Source: Herbidospora sakaeratensis
GTDB lineage: Bacteria; Actinomycetota; Actinomycetes; Streptosporangiales; Streptosporangiaceae
Direction: 5' to 3'
Length of the DNA: 64,000 bases
Assembly (NCBI RefSeq): GCF_001570525.1
Contig: NZ_BBXC01000021.1
Span: 1 to 64,000, forward strand
Shown: positions 1 through 6,311 of the stretch, piece after piece
Layout of the letters: the number at the start of each line of letters is the position of its first letter
Numbering within the stretch: the first letter of the stretch is position 1
The notes under the pieces: generated by a model
Databases searched by the model: none
What the model saw: the letters and a program-made list of their open reading frames with translations, nothing else
Told to the model about the DNA's origin: nothing
Made by a program: the position numbers and the translations under genes

Positions 1-22
1 CCCATCAGCTAGCCCCGAACGT

Positions 23-65
23 CGTGGTCCCGCCGAGGTTGGGGGTCCTCCTCGGCGGGACCACG
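23..65. terminator. strong hairpin terminator at left edge
   Basis: A perfect 16-bp stem (23-38 pairing with 50-65) with an 11-nt loop lies just past the stop of the reverse-strand phosphatase gene that ends at 69. There is no clear T-tract on either strand, so it may act in both directions. Bases 1-22 hold no gene I can support; an in-frame TAG at 10-12 could be the end of a gene outside the window. Confidence 0.6.
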
Positions 66-68
66 GCC

Positions 69-1199
69 CTACACCAGGTCGAGGCCCGGATCGACGCCGG
101 GTTCCCGGCAGCGCATCAGCAACATGGCCGCGTCGTCGGTCGGAGGGCCGTCGATGTGCGCGATCAGGTCGCGGCGCAGGGACTCCAGCGCCGCCTCCGG
201 GTCGTCGTCCTTGAGCAGCGGAACCCGGTCGGCCAGCGGATAGAAGCGGCCCAGGGCGTCGCGGGCCTCGATGACACCGTCGGTGTAGAAGAGGATCTGG
301 TCGCCCGGTTCGAAGGTGATCGAGTAAGGCGCCGGCCCCTCGGGCCCCAGGACCGCCAGCCCCAGCGGGGGCACATGGTCGTCGGGGTCGGCGAACTCGA
401 TCTCCCCGCCCGCCCTGACCACCAGCGGCGCCGGGTGGCCGTAGTTGAGGAGCGTCATGGTCGTCTCCTCGATGGAGAACTCCGCCAGCACGGCGGTGAC
501 GAACTCCTCGCCCGACAGGCGCCGGTTGAGCGCCTTCTCCAGCCGGGCGCTCACCCCTTCCAGGTCCTTCTCGTCGTGGGCCGCCTCGCGGAAGGCCCCC
601 AGGACCAGCGCGGCCGTCTCGACCGCCTCCAGGCCCTTGCCCTGCACGTCGCCCACGATGACCCTGACGCCGGTGGGGGCGGTGACGACCTCGTACAGGT
701 CACCCCCGATGTGCGCCTCGGCCATGGCCGAGGTGTAGGAGACGGCCACGCGCATGTGCCCGGCGCGCCGGGGCACCGGCCGCAGCAGCACCCGCTGCGC
801 GACCTCGGCCACCGACCTGACCTGGGCCAGTTCCCGTTCCCTGCGCCGGCGGCCGACCGTCGCCAGGGCGCTCGCCGCCGTCACGCCGGCGATCGAGCCC
901 ATGGTGATGTACGCCCTGCGCAACTCCAGATGGTTGTACGCCGCCAGCCCCATCGCCAGCACCAGCGCGGTCACCCCGACGAGCATGGTCCGCCGGATCC
1001 CGCCGGTCAGCGAGGCGAAGGCCGGCCCCACCGCGAGCAGGGGCAGGAAGCCGATCTCCGGGCCCGTGCTCAGGTCGAGCACCGACACGAGCAGCATCAT
1101 CAGGAACGGCAGCACCGCCAGAGCGAGCGCCGTGCGGGCCCCGGCCGCCCGGCGCCGCCCCTTGCCCGGACGGAACGCTCCGGTGAGGCGCAACGGCAT
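69..1199 (-). CDS. membrane-anchored PP2C-type (SpoIIE family) serine phosphatase
   Basis: The 376-residue protein has about four hydrophobic segments in its first 110 residues, a short linker and a C-terminal SpoIIE/PP2C domain. Recognisable metal-binding motifs are GGDLYEVV, VGDVQGKG and, near the end, FYTDGVIEAR and DDAAMLL. Such phosphatases dephosphorylate STAS-type anti-sigma antagonists in partner-switching pathways. The start at 1199 is chosen because GAGGGG sits 9 bases upstream; an in-frame ATG at 1244 would add 15 residues, but the preferred start's ribosome site lies inside that extension. A HATPase anti-sigma protein (3253) and a STAS protein (27165) are possible partners by family only. 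Confidence 0.9.
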   Translation of the reverse strand: MPLRLTGAFRPGKGRRRAAGARTALALAVLPFLMMLLVSVLDLSTGPEIGFLPLLAVGPAFASLTGGIRRTMLVGVTALVLAMGLAAYNHLELRRAYITMGSIAGVTAASALATVGRRRRERELAQVRSVAEVAQRVLLRPVPRRAGHMRVAVSYTSAMAEAHIGGDLYEVVTAPTGVRVIVGDVQGKGLEAVETAALVLGAFREAAHDEKDLEGVSARLEKALNRRLSGEEFVTAVLAEFSIEETTMTLLNYGHPAPLVVRAGGEIEFADPDDHVPPLGLAVLGPEGPAPYSITFEPGDQILFYTDGVIEARDALGRFYPLADRVPLLKDDDPEAALESLRRDLIAHIDGPPTDDAAMLLMRCREPGVDPGLDLV

Positions 1200-1388
1200 C
1201 CGGCGAATCCCCTCTAATCCCGTCTGGTATGCGCTTGCGACCATACTTCACGATCCCGCCTGAGATGCGAAGTCACAAAAACGAGAGGCGCCCGCATCCC
1301 CCCGGATACGGGCGCTCCCTAAAACGCGTGTTCTTTGGGCAGGTTCACAGCGCGAGCCACGGCCGGCCTTCGGCCGTCCGCATCTCGC
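1200..1388. other. intergenic region with terminator and repeat
   Basis: This gap lies between the phosphatase start and the end of the secreted protease-like gene. It holds the promoter of the phosphatase, a rho-independent terminator reading leftward and one copy of a palindromic repeat (both listed separately). No gene is supported. Confidence 0.6.
1274..1319 (-). terminator. rho-independent terminator of the protease-like gene
   Basis: Read on the reverse strand, a GC-rich hairpin (arms around GAGCGCCCG and CGGGCGC, with TATCC/GGATG extending the stem) is followed by TCG and a run of five T. It sits about 70 bases downstream of the stop of the gene ending at 1389. Confidence 0.75.
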
Positions 1389-1390
1389 TT
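1338..1390. repeat. palindromic REP-like repeat, copy A
   Basis: The core at 1351-1390 is a palindromic unit with outer arms GCGAG and CTCGC and inner arms CGGCC and GGCCG around CTT. It matches 37 of 40 bases of a second copy at 56027-56066. Weaker similarity extends leftward to about 1338 (GGCAGGTTC here, GGCAGATTC in the other copy). This copy abuts and overlaps the stop codon of the protease-like gene. Confidence 0.7.
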
Positions 1391-2948
1391 AGAGAATCGA
1401 GCCGGACCAGACGTTGGCGGCCTGCTTGTAGACGCCGTAGGTCTCGCCGTCGAAGTAGGCCGACACCGAGGTGTCGATGCGCTTGTTGCCGTCACGGTCG
1501 GAGACCGCGATGGTCACGCCGTTCAGGTAGCCGAGGCGGCGGGTGTTCTTGTAGCCCGCCAGCCAGGAGGAGCCGATGGCGCCCTGGCCGGTGAACGACG
1601 ACTTGATGCCGACGAGCTCCTGGGCCTTGATCGCCGAAGCGGAGGCGGCGAAGGTCTTGCCGTACGACCACTTGAGGGTGTTGCCGGAGAAGACGCGGTT
1701 GCCGTCGGGGTGGGCGCCGCTCGGGTAGCCGAAGACGTAGTGGGCCTTGCCGAGCTTCTGGTTGTAGGCCAGGCCCTGGCCGCCGACGTTGTCGCCGAGA
1801 CGGCCGACGTCCTCGACGCCGCGGACGATGTAGTGGTCCTTGAAGTAGGCCTCGGCCACCGAGGTCTTGACCCACTTCTTCACGAACCATTCCTTCTTGA
1901 AGAACTGGTTCTGCTCGGTCTTGCGCAGCACACCCTTGAAGGCGGGGTCGGCCTTCAGCTTGTTGTAGGCGGCCTCGTCGATCGGGTATTCCTTGCCGGA
2001 ATCCGGGCCGCACCAGGTCGGGCACTTCTCGCCGTTCTTCATGGCGTTGGTGCCGGTGGGGGCGGCGTTGTAGGCGGCCTGGCTGACCGACTCGGTGGTC
2101 AGCTTCACGCCGTCGACGCCGTCGGTGTAGTACTTCTCGGCCTCGGCCTGGGTGAACGACGCCTTCGGCGGGTCGACCGGGGCGGTCACGGGCGCGAGGG
2201 TCTTCTTCCAGTAGGGGCCGCCCTCGGTGTACTTGGCCTCGAACTCCTCCTTGGTGACGACCTCGGAGAGGATCTTCTTCTGGCCTTTCCACTTGTCATA
2301 GGCCTTTTTGTCCACCTCCTTGTCACCCGTGAGCTTGACACCGTTGTAGACGGTGACGAACGCGTAGTTGCGGTCGCCGTCCTCGTAGACGTCGTAGTCG
2401 TAGTGGGTGTAGGCGGTCTTGCCGACGTAGATGCCCCAGGGGGTCTTGCCCTGGTAGTAGCCGGGCACGAAGACCCAGTTGTTCAGGACCGGCTTGTTGC
2501 TCTCGGTGTCGTAGACGCACTGGCCGGCCGTGGCCACCAGGTTGCGGTACTTCGACTGGAGCGAGGTGCCCGAGCACCAGTGGGGCTTGCCGTCGGCGCC
2601 CATGAAGAAGACCTTGCCGCTCGTGCGCGGCAGGTTCACGTTCTTCGAGGTGGAGGTCGACTTCTTCTCGTCGCCGATCGCGGGCACGGTGCCCGCCTTG
2701 GTGTCGGCGGTGGGGCCGCCCGTGGAGATGTGCTTGGCCGCGACCGTCGTCTCGACGTTGTAGGGGGTCGCGTCCTGGAGCTGCGCCTTGTCCCAGAAGT
2801 AGGCGATGGCCTGCGCCTCGCTGGAACCGGCCAGCACCTCCTTCTCGATGTACTGGGGGGCGGCTGCGGCGGGGCTCGCGACCAGCGCTGCGGCCAGCAG
2901 TCCGATGGATCCGGCGAAGGTGCTGCCGATGAGGAGGGTGCGCTGCAC
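1389..2948 (-). CDS. secreted trypsin/V8-fold protein with degenerate catalytic triad (pseudoprotease)
   Basis: The 519-residue protein begins with a Sec-type signal peptide ending near ASPAAA at residue 29. A chymotrypsin-like fold is recognisable between about residues 110 and 480. The usual TAAHC box reads TAGQC (residues 140-144), so His is replaced by Gln. The Asp box, usually D-x-A-hydrophobic, reads RNYAFV (Asn194). The GxSGG box reads GAIGSSW (about 456-462), putting Ile at the nucleophile position. All three catalytic residues therefore look substituted, which suggests a binding or structural role rather than proteolysis. The GTG start at 2948 is preferred because GGGAG lies upstream and it gives a compact signal peptide; an in-frame start at 3017 would add 23 residues. 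Confidence 0.8.
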   Translation of the reverse strand: MQRTLLIGSTFAGSIGLLAAALVASPAAAAPQYIEKEVLAGSSEAQAIAYFWDKAQLQDATPYNVETTVAAKHISTGGPTADTKAGTVPAIGDEKKSTSTSKNVNLPRTSGKVFFMGADGKPHWCSGTSLQSKYRNLVATAGQCVYDTESNKPVLNNWVFVPGYYQGKTPWGIYVGKTAYTHYDYDVYEDGDRNYAFVTVYNGVKLTGDKEVDKKAYDKWKGQKKILSEVVTKEEFEAKYTEGGPYWKKTLAPVTAPVDPPKASFTQAEAEKYYTDGVDGVKLTTESVSQAAYNAAPTGTNAMKNGEKCPTWCGPDSGKEYPIDEAAYNKLKADPAFKGVLRKTEQNQFFKKEWFVKKWVKTSVAEAYFKDHYIVRGVEDVGRLGDNVGGQGLAYNQKLGKAHYVFGYPSGAHPDGNRVFSGNTLKWSYGKTFAASASAIKAQELVGIKSSFTGQGAIGSSWLAGYKNTRRLGYLNGVTIAVSDRDGNKRIDTSVSAYFDGETYGVYKQAANVWSGSIL

Positions 2949-3064
2949 TGCGGGGGTCTCCCTTGCTCTGCCGTGGGACGTCACTCGCGCCCCATCCGTC
3001 AGTAAATGGATTGGCAAGGACGTTACATGTGACGATTCGGATAGAACCCCCTGGTCGTTATAAC

Positions 3065-3080
3065 TGTGACCCAGATCACA
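3065..3080. promoter_or_regulatory. perfect Crp/GlxR-type binding site
   Basis: TGTGA-N6-TCACA is an exact match to the consensus shared by enterobacterial CRP and the actinobacterial Crp/GlxR proteins. It lies about 117-132 bp upstream of the pseudoprotease start on the reverse strand and about 170 bp upstream of the HATPase start. The sequence match is direct; binding is inferred. Confidence 0.7.
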
Positions 3081-3103
3081 TTATTTTCAGGGAACCGGAT
3101 CTG

Positions 3104-3120
3104 ATTGGACACCGTCCAAT
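3104..3120. promoter_or_regulatory. 17-bp inverted repeat, probable repressor operator
   Basis: ATTGGAC-ACC-GTCCAAT is a perfect palindrome with 7-bp arms. Its size and spacing suit a TetR- or GntR-type dimeric regulator. No such regulator gene is adjacent, so the cognate protein is unknown. Confidence 0.6.
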
Positions 3121-3204
3121 TCGCCTGTCCACTGGTAGATCGTCGCGGCATGTAACAAGTTCGACGCCCCTGGTTCACAGGGGAGGTGTGGTGTCGTACC
3201 GTGG

Positions 3205-3225
3205 TAGAATGTGGGAGCGCTCCCA
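3205..3225 (+). promoter_or_regulatory. -10-like box (TAGAAT) fused to LacI/CebR-type operator
   Basis: TAGAAT at 3205-3210 resembles a -10 hexamer. Immediately downstream, 3212-3225 reads TGGGAGCGCTCCCA, a perfect 14-bp palindrome identical to the operator reported for the Streptomyces cello-oligosaccharide repressor CebR. A repressor bound there would cover the expected transcription start of the gene at 3253. The recognition is from memory of the CebR box and was not searched. Confidence 0.7.
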
Positions 3226-3252
3226 AATCGGACGGTGAAGGAGGACGCGGGC

Positions 3253-3678
3253 ATGAGTGTCCCTTTCGCCGTCACGGCGCTCGACGGGCTCGACGACTTC
3301 GAGACCTGGTCGGCCGAATGCCTGCTCCCCGCCGTCGGCGCCAGTGTCGCCGAGGCGCGACGCCTGGTCCGGCGTGAACTGACCGCCCGGGGTTGCGCCT
3401 CCTTCGTCGACGACTGCCAGCTGATCGTCAGCGAGCTCGTCACCAACGCCGTCCGCCACGCGGGCACGGCCTTCGCGCTCCGGCTGCGCGGCACCCGCGA
3501 ATGGGTCTACGGCGAGGTCTTCGACACCGGCGCCGCCCTGCCCCGCCCGCGCGAACCGCGCGACGACGCCACCGACGGCCGGGGCCTGCTGATCGTGGGC
3601 ACCCTGGCCGCGTCGTGGGGCCACGCGCCGGGCGTGCGCGGCGGCAAGATCGTCTGGTTCGTGCTGGGAGATTCCTAG
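3253..3678 (+). CDS. HATPase_c-type anti-sigma regulatory kinase (RsbW-like)
   Basis: The 141-residue protein is a single GHKL ATPase domain of the anti-sigma/serine-kinase type. The N box is seen in SELVTNAVRHAGT and the ATP-lid region in DDATDGRGLLIV. These proteins bind sigma factors or phosphorylate STAS antagonists. The ATG at 3253 is chosen because GAAGGAGG lies 8 bases upstream; an earlier in-frame start at 3211 would run through the operator. The upstream CebR-like operator suggests control by a sugar-responsive LacI-family repressor, which is unusual for this class. Confidence 0.9.
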   Translation: MSVPFAVTALDGLDDFETWSAECLLPAVGASVAEARRLVRRELTARGCASFVDDCQLIVSELVTNAVRHAGTAFALRLRGTREWVYGEVFDTGAALPRPREPRDDATDGRGLLIVGTLAASWGHAPGVRGGKIVWFVLGDS

Positions 3679-3752
3679 TTACGGCTCCGCCCACCCCGGC
3701 CCCGACCGCCGCCGAGGGCCAAGCGCCGCATCCGGCGCCGAGCACCGCCGCC

Positions 3753-4259
3753 CTACCGCCGGAACGCCGCCAGGACCGCCGTCGTGATCTCGTGGGGCGT
3801 CTTCGTCGCGTCGGCCACGTGGTCGGCGACCTCCAGGAACTTCGGCCGCCGTTTGTCCCGCTGCGTCGTCAGCATGTGCACCAGGTCGGGCTCGAAGTGC
3901 GGCCGGTGGCTGCCCGACAACATACGTTCGGCCAGCACCTCCACCGGTCCGTCCAGGAAGACCACGAACGACGAGGTCAGCGCGTCACGGGCGGCCGGAT
4001 CCTCGACGGTGCTGGCGGCCGCGGCCACCACCACGGCGGGCCGTGCGGCGACGGCGTCGAGCAGGACCTCGGTCTCGCGGTCGTGCAGCACGTCGGCGCC
4101 GAGGGTCTCGTTCATGCGGGCGGCCGTCTGGCCGTAGCGGGCCTCCAGGTCGCCGTCGCTGTCGCGCATCTCGCGCCCGAGCGCCTCGGCGACCAGGCGC
4201 GCGACCGTGCTCTTGCCGGCGCCCATCAATCCCATGATCACGACGGGGGTCTCGTTCAT
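3753..4259 (-). CDS. shikimate-kinase-like P-loop kinase with altered substrate motif
   Basis: The 168-residue protein has a Walker A motif GLMGAGKST at about residues 10-18 and a DSDGD segment like the shikimate-binding DxD of AroK. Arg is retained in HDRETE. The Gly-Gly-Gly substrate and Walker-B-like motif, expected near residue 79, is replaced by a run of alanines (VVVAAAAST). RDKRRPKF resembles the RPLY segment. It probably acts on something other than shikimate, or has lost activity; a gluconokinase-like role is possible. The start at 4259 is preferred because the upstream extension is low-complexity; an ATG at 4268 is an alternative. Confidence 0.75.
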   Translation of the reverse strand: MNETPVVIMGLMGAGKSTVARLVAEALGREMRDSDGDLEARYGQTAARMNETLGADVLHDRETEVLLDAVAARPAVVVAAAASTVEDPAARDALTSSFVVFLDGPVEVLAERMLSGSHRPHFEPDLVHMLTTQRDKRRPKFLEVADHVADATKTPHEITTAVLAAFRR

Positions 4260-4350
4260 GACGGGCATTCTGCCCGTGTGGTGCGGTTTTGGTCCCCCCG
4301 CGTTTGAGATTCGCTCACGGGATAGTGCACCCGTCGAAGGAGGGAACGCC

Positions 4351-4614
4351 ATGACCATCGCCGGAAGCATCATCCTGATCATGTTGGGCGCCATTCTCAC
4401 CTGGGCGGTCGAATTCACCCTCGCGGGGCTCGACATCCAGGTCATCGGGGTCATCCTCATGGTCGGCGGCCTGGCGGGGCTGCTGTTCGGCCTCTACCGG
4501 CTGAGCGCCGTCCGCCGCGCCTCCACCACCGTCACCCCGGTGGCCCCCGTGGACGAGGTGCACACCACCCAGCGTCGCGTCTACGAGGAGCGCCACTACA
4601 ACGACCCCATCTGA
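4351..4614 (+). CDS. small two-TM membrane protein, DUF6458-like
   Basis: The 87-residue protein has two hydrophobic helices (about residues 5-23 and 30-50) and a basic/polar C-terminal tail. The pattern GSIILIMLGAILTWAVEF is characteristic of a small actinobacterial membrane family that I recall as DUF6458. The start has GAAGGAGGG 7-8 bases upstream. Its role is unknown. It stands alone, divergent from the kinase gene and convergent with the lectin gene. Confidence 0.8.
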   Translation: MTIAGSIILIMLGAILTWAVEFTLAGLDIQVIGVILMVGGLAGLLFGLYRLSAVRRASTTVTPVAPVDEVHTTQRRVYEERHYNDPI

Positions 4615-4709
4615 ACCACCCACGGCACCAGGAGCCGGGCACCGAGGCCGAACCCCACGCACGTCGAGCCTCCGGCCCGGCTCCTTCGTCCGCCCGGGGC
4701 CGGACGGGC

Positions 4710-4747
4710 CCGAGGGCCGTGACCACGCCCTGTGGTCCGGCCCTCGG
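4710..4747. terminator. hairpin between convergent genes
   Basis: CCGAGGGCCG (4710-4719) pairs with CGGCCCTCGG (4738-4747), with an inner CCAC/GTGG helix in the loop. It lies between the convergent DUF6458-like and lectin genes and could terminate both. There is no T-tract. Confidence 0.5.
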
Positions 4748-4769
4748 TCACTGTCACTGTCTGCCGGGA

Positions 4770-5174
4770 TCAGGCCAGGGTGTCCTTGACCTTGATCTGG
4801 CCGGCGTCGATCACGAACTTCTGGTTGACGTGGTCGAGGCAGGTCCACAGGCGGACCTTGGTGTTGTTGGCGCGGCTGTTGGTGGTGTCGAGGCACACTT
4901 CCCGCTTGGTGCCGATGGTGTCCTTGACCTTGATCTGGCCCGCGTCGATCACGAACTTCTGGTTCACGTGGTCGAGGCAGGTCCACAGGCGCACCTTGGT
5001 GTTGTTCGCCCGGCTGTTGGTCGTGTCGAGGCACACCTCGCGGGCGGTGCCGATGGTGTCCTTGACCTTGATCTGGCCGGCGTCGATCACGAACACCTGG
5101 TTGGGGTGGTCGAGGCAGGCCCACAGGCGGACCTCGGTGTTGTTGGCCCTGCTGTTGGTGGCGTCGACGCAGAC
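4770..5174 (-). repeat. three tandem 138-bp coding repeats
   Basis: The same DNA segment recurs with a period of exactly 138 bp: the TCCTTGACCTTGATCTGG word starts at 4783, 4921 and 5059. Only a few substitutions separate the two left-hand units, so the duplication is recent or the repeats are kept alike by conversion. This is coding sequence, not an interspersed repeat. Confidence 0.9.
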
Positions 5175-5276
5175 CGGGCTCGCGGCCTGGGCGGAGGCCG
5201 AGACGGGCAGGGCCAGGCCCGCGCCGATGGTGGTGGCGAGGACGGCGGCCGACAGCGTGCGCTGAATGAACGTCAT
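4770..5276 (-). CDS. secreted ricin-B-type beta-trefoil lectin of three near-identical repeats
   Basis: The 168-residue protein has a signal peptide (about residues 1-31, ending SASAQA) followed almost entirely by three 46-residue repeats; the last is cut short by 4 residues. Each repeat has a CxD start, an NNTxVRLWxC middle, NQxFVIDAGQI and KVKDT. The Q-x-F signature and threefold repetition fit a complete beta-trefoil of the ricin-B family, which binds sugars. Repeats 2 and 3 are almost identical. It is divergent from the gene at 5418. The ligand is unknown. Confidence 0.8.
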   Translation of the reverse strand: MTFIQRTLSAAVLATTIGAGLALPVSASAQAASPVCVDATNSRANNTEVRLWACLDHPNQVFVIDAGQIKVKDTIGTAREVCLDTTNSRANNTKVRLWTCLDHVNQKFVIDAGQIKVKDTIGTKREVCLDTTNSRANNTKVRLWTCLDHVNQKFVIDAGQIKVKDTLA

Positions 5277-5417
5277 GAGGGTTTCCTTCGGAGAGGGTCG
5301 GTCAAAGCGTGATCACCATTCCTCACTCTCCGTCGTGGATCAAGCACCCTCGGTCAAACGTTGCGGCTCCGCCTCGTCAAAGCCCGCGTGTGGCCGACGG
5401 CCGGCGAGGCCGACGGG

Positions 5418-5960
5418 ATGACCATGGGACCCATGCGTTCACTCCTGTGGTCCGCCGTCGTCCTGGCCGCCGGCCTCGCCATCACGCCGGTCCAGCCGGC
5501 CGTCGCCGACGATGACATCGGCGGGGTCAGCTGCCTGTCCGGCAGCCTGCACCTGCGGTACACCCCCGGGTTGACGTTCACGGAGAAGACCATCCGGGTG
5601 CGCGGCACCGGCGACCTGAGCTCCTGCCAGTCGTCGCGGCGTCCGGGGATCACCAGGGGCGTCGTCCGGGTCAGGGCCACCGTCACGGGCAAGTGCCCGG
5701 GGCCGATCGACCCCGCCTCGGCCAAGGTCACGATCGCCTGGAACGACGGCACCCGGTCCACGGTCACGGAGTCGGCGTTCAACCGCGAGGGCAAGACGCT
5801 GCACGTCGAGGGCGACGTCGCGGCGGGGGTCTTCAAGGGCGGGGTGGTGCGCGCCGACGGGCAGGCTGCCGGCAACGTCATCGCGGCGGCCGCGGCCTGC
5901 CTGACCGGCGGCTTCACCCGCAGCTCGATCACCGTCGACCGGTTCTCGGTCGGCGACTGA
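5418..5960 (+). CDS. secreted protein of unknown function
   Basis: The roughly 180-residue protein has a signal peptide (MRSLLW start, hydrophobic core AVVLAAGLAI, cleavage near AVADD). The mature part is rich in beta-type segments and has several cysteines (SCLSG, SSCQ, GKCPG, AACL) that could form disulfides. I do not recognise a family, though the layout resembles other small secreted actinobacterial proteins with immunoglobulin-like folds. ATGs at 5418, 5424 and 5433 are all possible, none with a clear ribosome site; 5433 gives the most typical signal peptide. Confidence 0.7.
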   Translation: MTMGPMRSLLWSAVVLAAGLAITPVQPAVADDDIGGVSCLSGSLHLRYTPGLTFTEKTIRVRGTGDLSSCQSSRRPGITRGVVRVRATVTGKCPGPIDPASAKVTIAWNDGTRSTVTESAFNREGKTLHVEGDVAAGVFKGGVVRADGQAAGNVIAAAAACLTGGFTRSSITVDRFSVGD

Positions 5961-5979
5961 TGAAAGGCGACTGATGAAA
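5952..5979 (+). repeat. 14-bp tandem duplication spanning a stop codon
   Basis: GGCGACTGATGAAA occurs twice head to tail (5952-5965 and 5966-5979). The first copy contains the stop codon of the secreted protein gene, so the second adds only untranslated sequence. Confidence 0.85.
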
Positions 5980-5982
5980 CGA

Positions 5983-6007
5983 GGGCCGGGACACCACGTC
6001 CCGGCCC
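5983..6007. terminator. hairpin terminator between convergent genes
   Basis: GGGCCGGGAC (5983-5992) pairs perfectly with GTCCCGGCCC (5998-6007) around a 5-nt loop, 23 bases past the stop at 5960 and just before the end of the reverse-strand gene at 6015. No T-tract is seen. Confidence 0.6.
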
Positions 6008-6014
6008 GGTCCGG

Positions 6015-6281
6015 CTAGCCCGCCTCGGAGCGGGGCCCGCCTCCCAGCGACTTCTGGCGGCGGGTCGCGACGTACATGTCGACGCCGATCGCCGCGGCGG
6101 CCACGATGCCGATGATCATCAGCCACCACACGCCGCTGAGGCCGGCGATCACCGCCACGGCGATCGCGATCACCAGTCCGAACGACCCGAGCCTGACGTG
6201 GACGACGTCGCGCGGCGTCGCCGGCACCATGGGCTTGCCCCGGGGGTCGACCTGCTCTTCCGTCTTTCTCGGCTCTGTCAT
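6015..6281 (-). CDS. small two-TM membrane protein of unknown function
   Basis: The 88-residue protein has a polar, proline-containing N terminus (about 30 residues), two adjacent hydrophobic segments (SFGLVIAIAVAVIAGLSGVW and MIIGIVAAAAIGVDMYV) and a basic tail. It follows the HldE-like gene by about 30 bp on the same strand and may be co-transcribed with it. I do not recognise the family. Confidence 0.7.
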   Translation of the reverse strand: MTEPRKTEEQVDPRGKPMVPATPRDVVHVRLGSFGLVIAIAVAVIAGLSGVWWLMIIGIVAAAAIGVDMYVATRRQKSLGGGPRSEAG

Positions 6282-6311
6282 GATTTATCCCCTACCCTCC
6301 GATTTTGTGCG

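Larger units (their letters stand above)
2949..3252. promoter_or_regulatory. divergent regulatory region with three distinct palindromes
   Basis: The 304-bp gap between the divergent pseudoprotease and HATPase genes is less GC-rich than its surroundings. It carries a Crp-type site, a 17-bp inverted repeat and a LacI-type operator, each listed separately. No coding capacity is supported here. Confidence 0.75.

Noticed and set aside
4770-5174. Possible CRISPR-like regular repeats
   Set aside because: Period is 138 bp with coding sequence throughout and no unique spacers; this is a tandem protein repeat.
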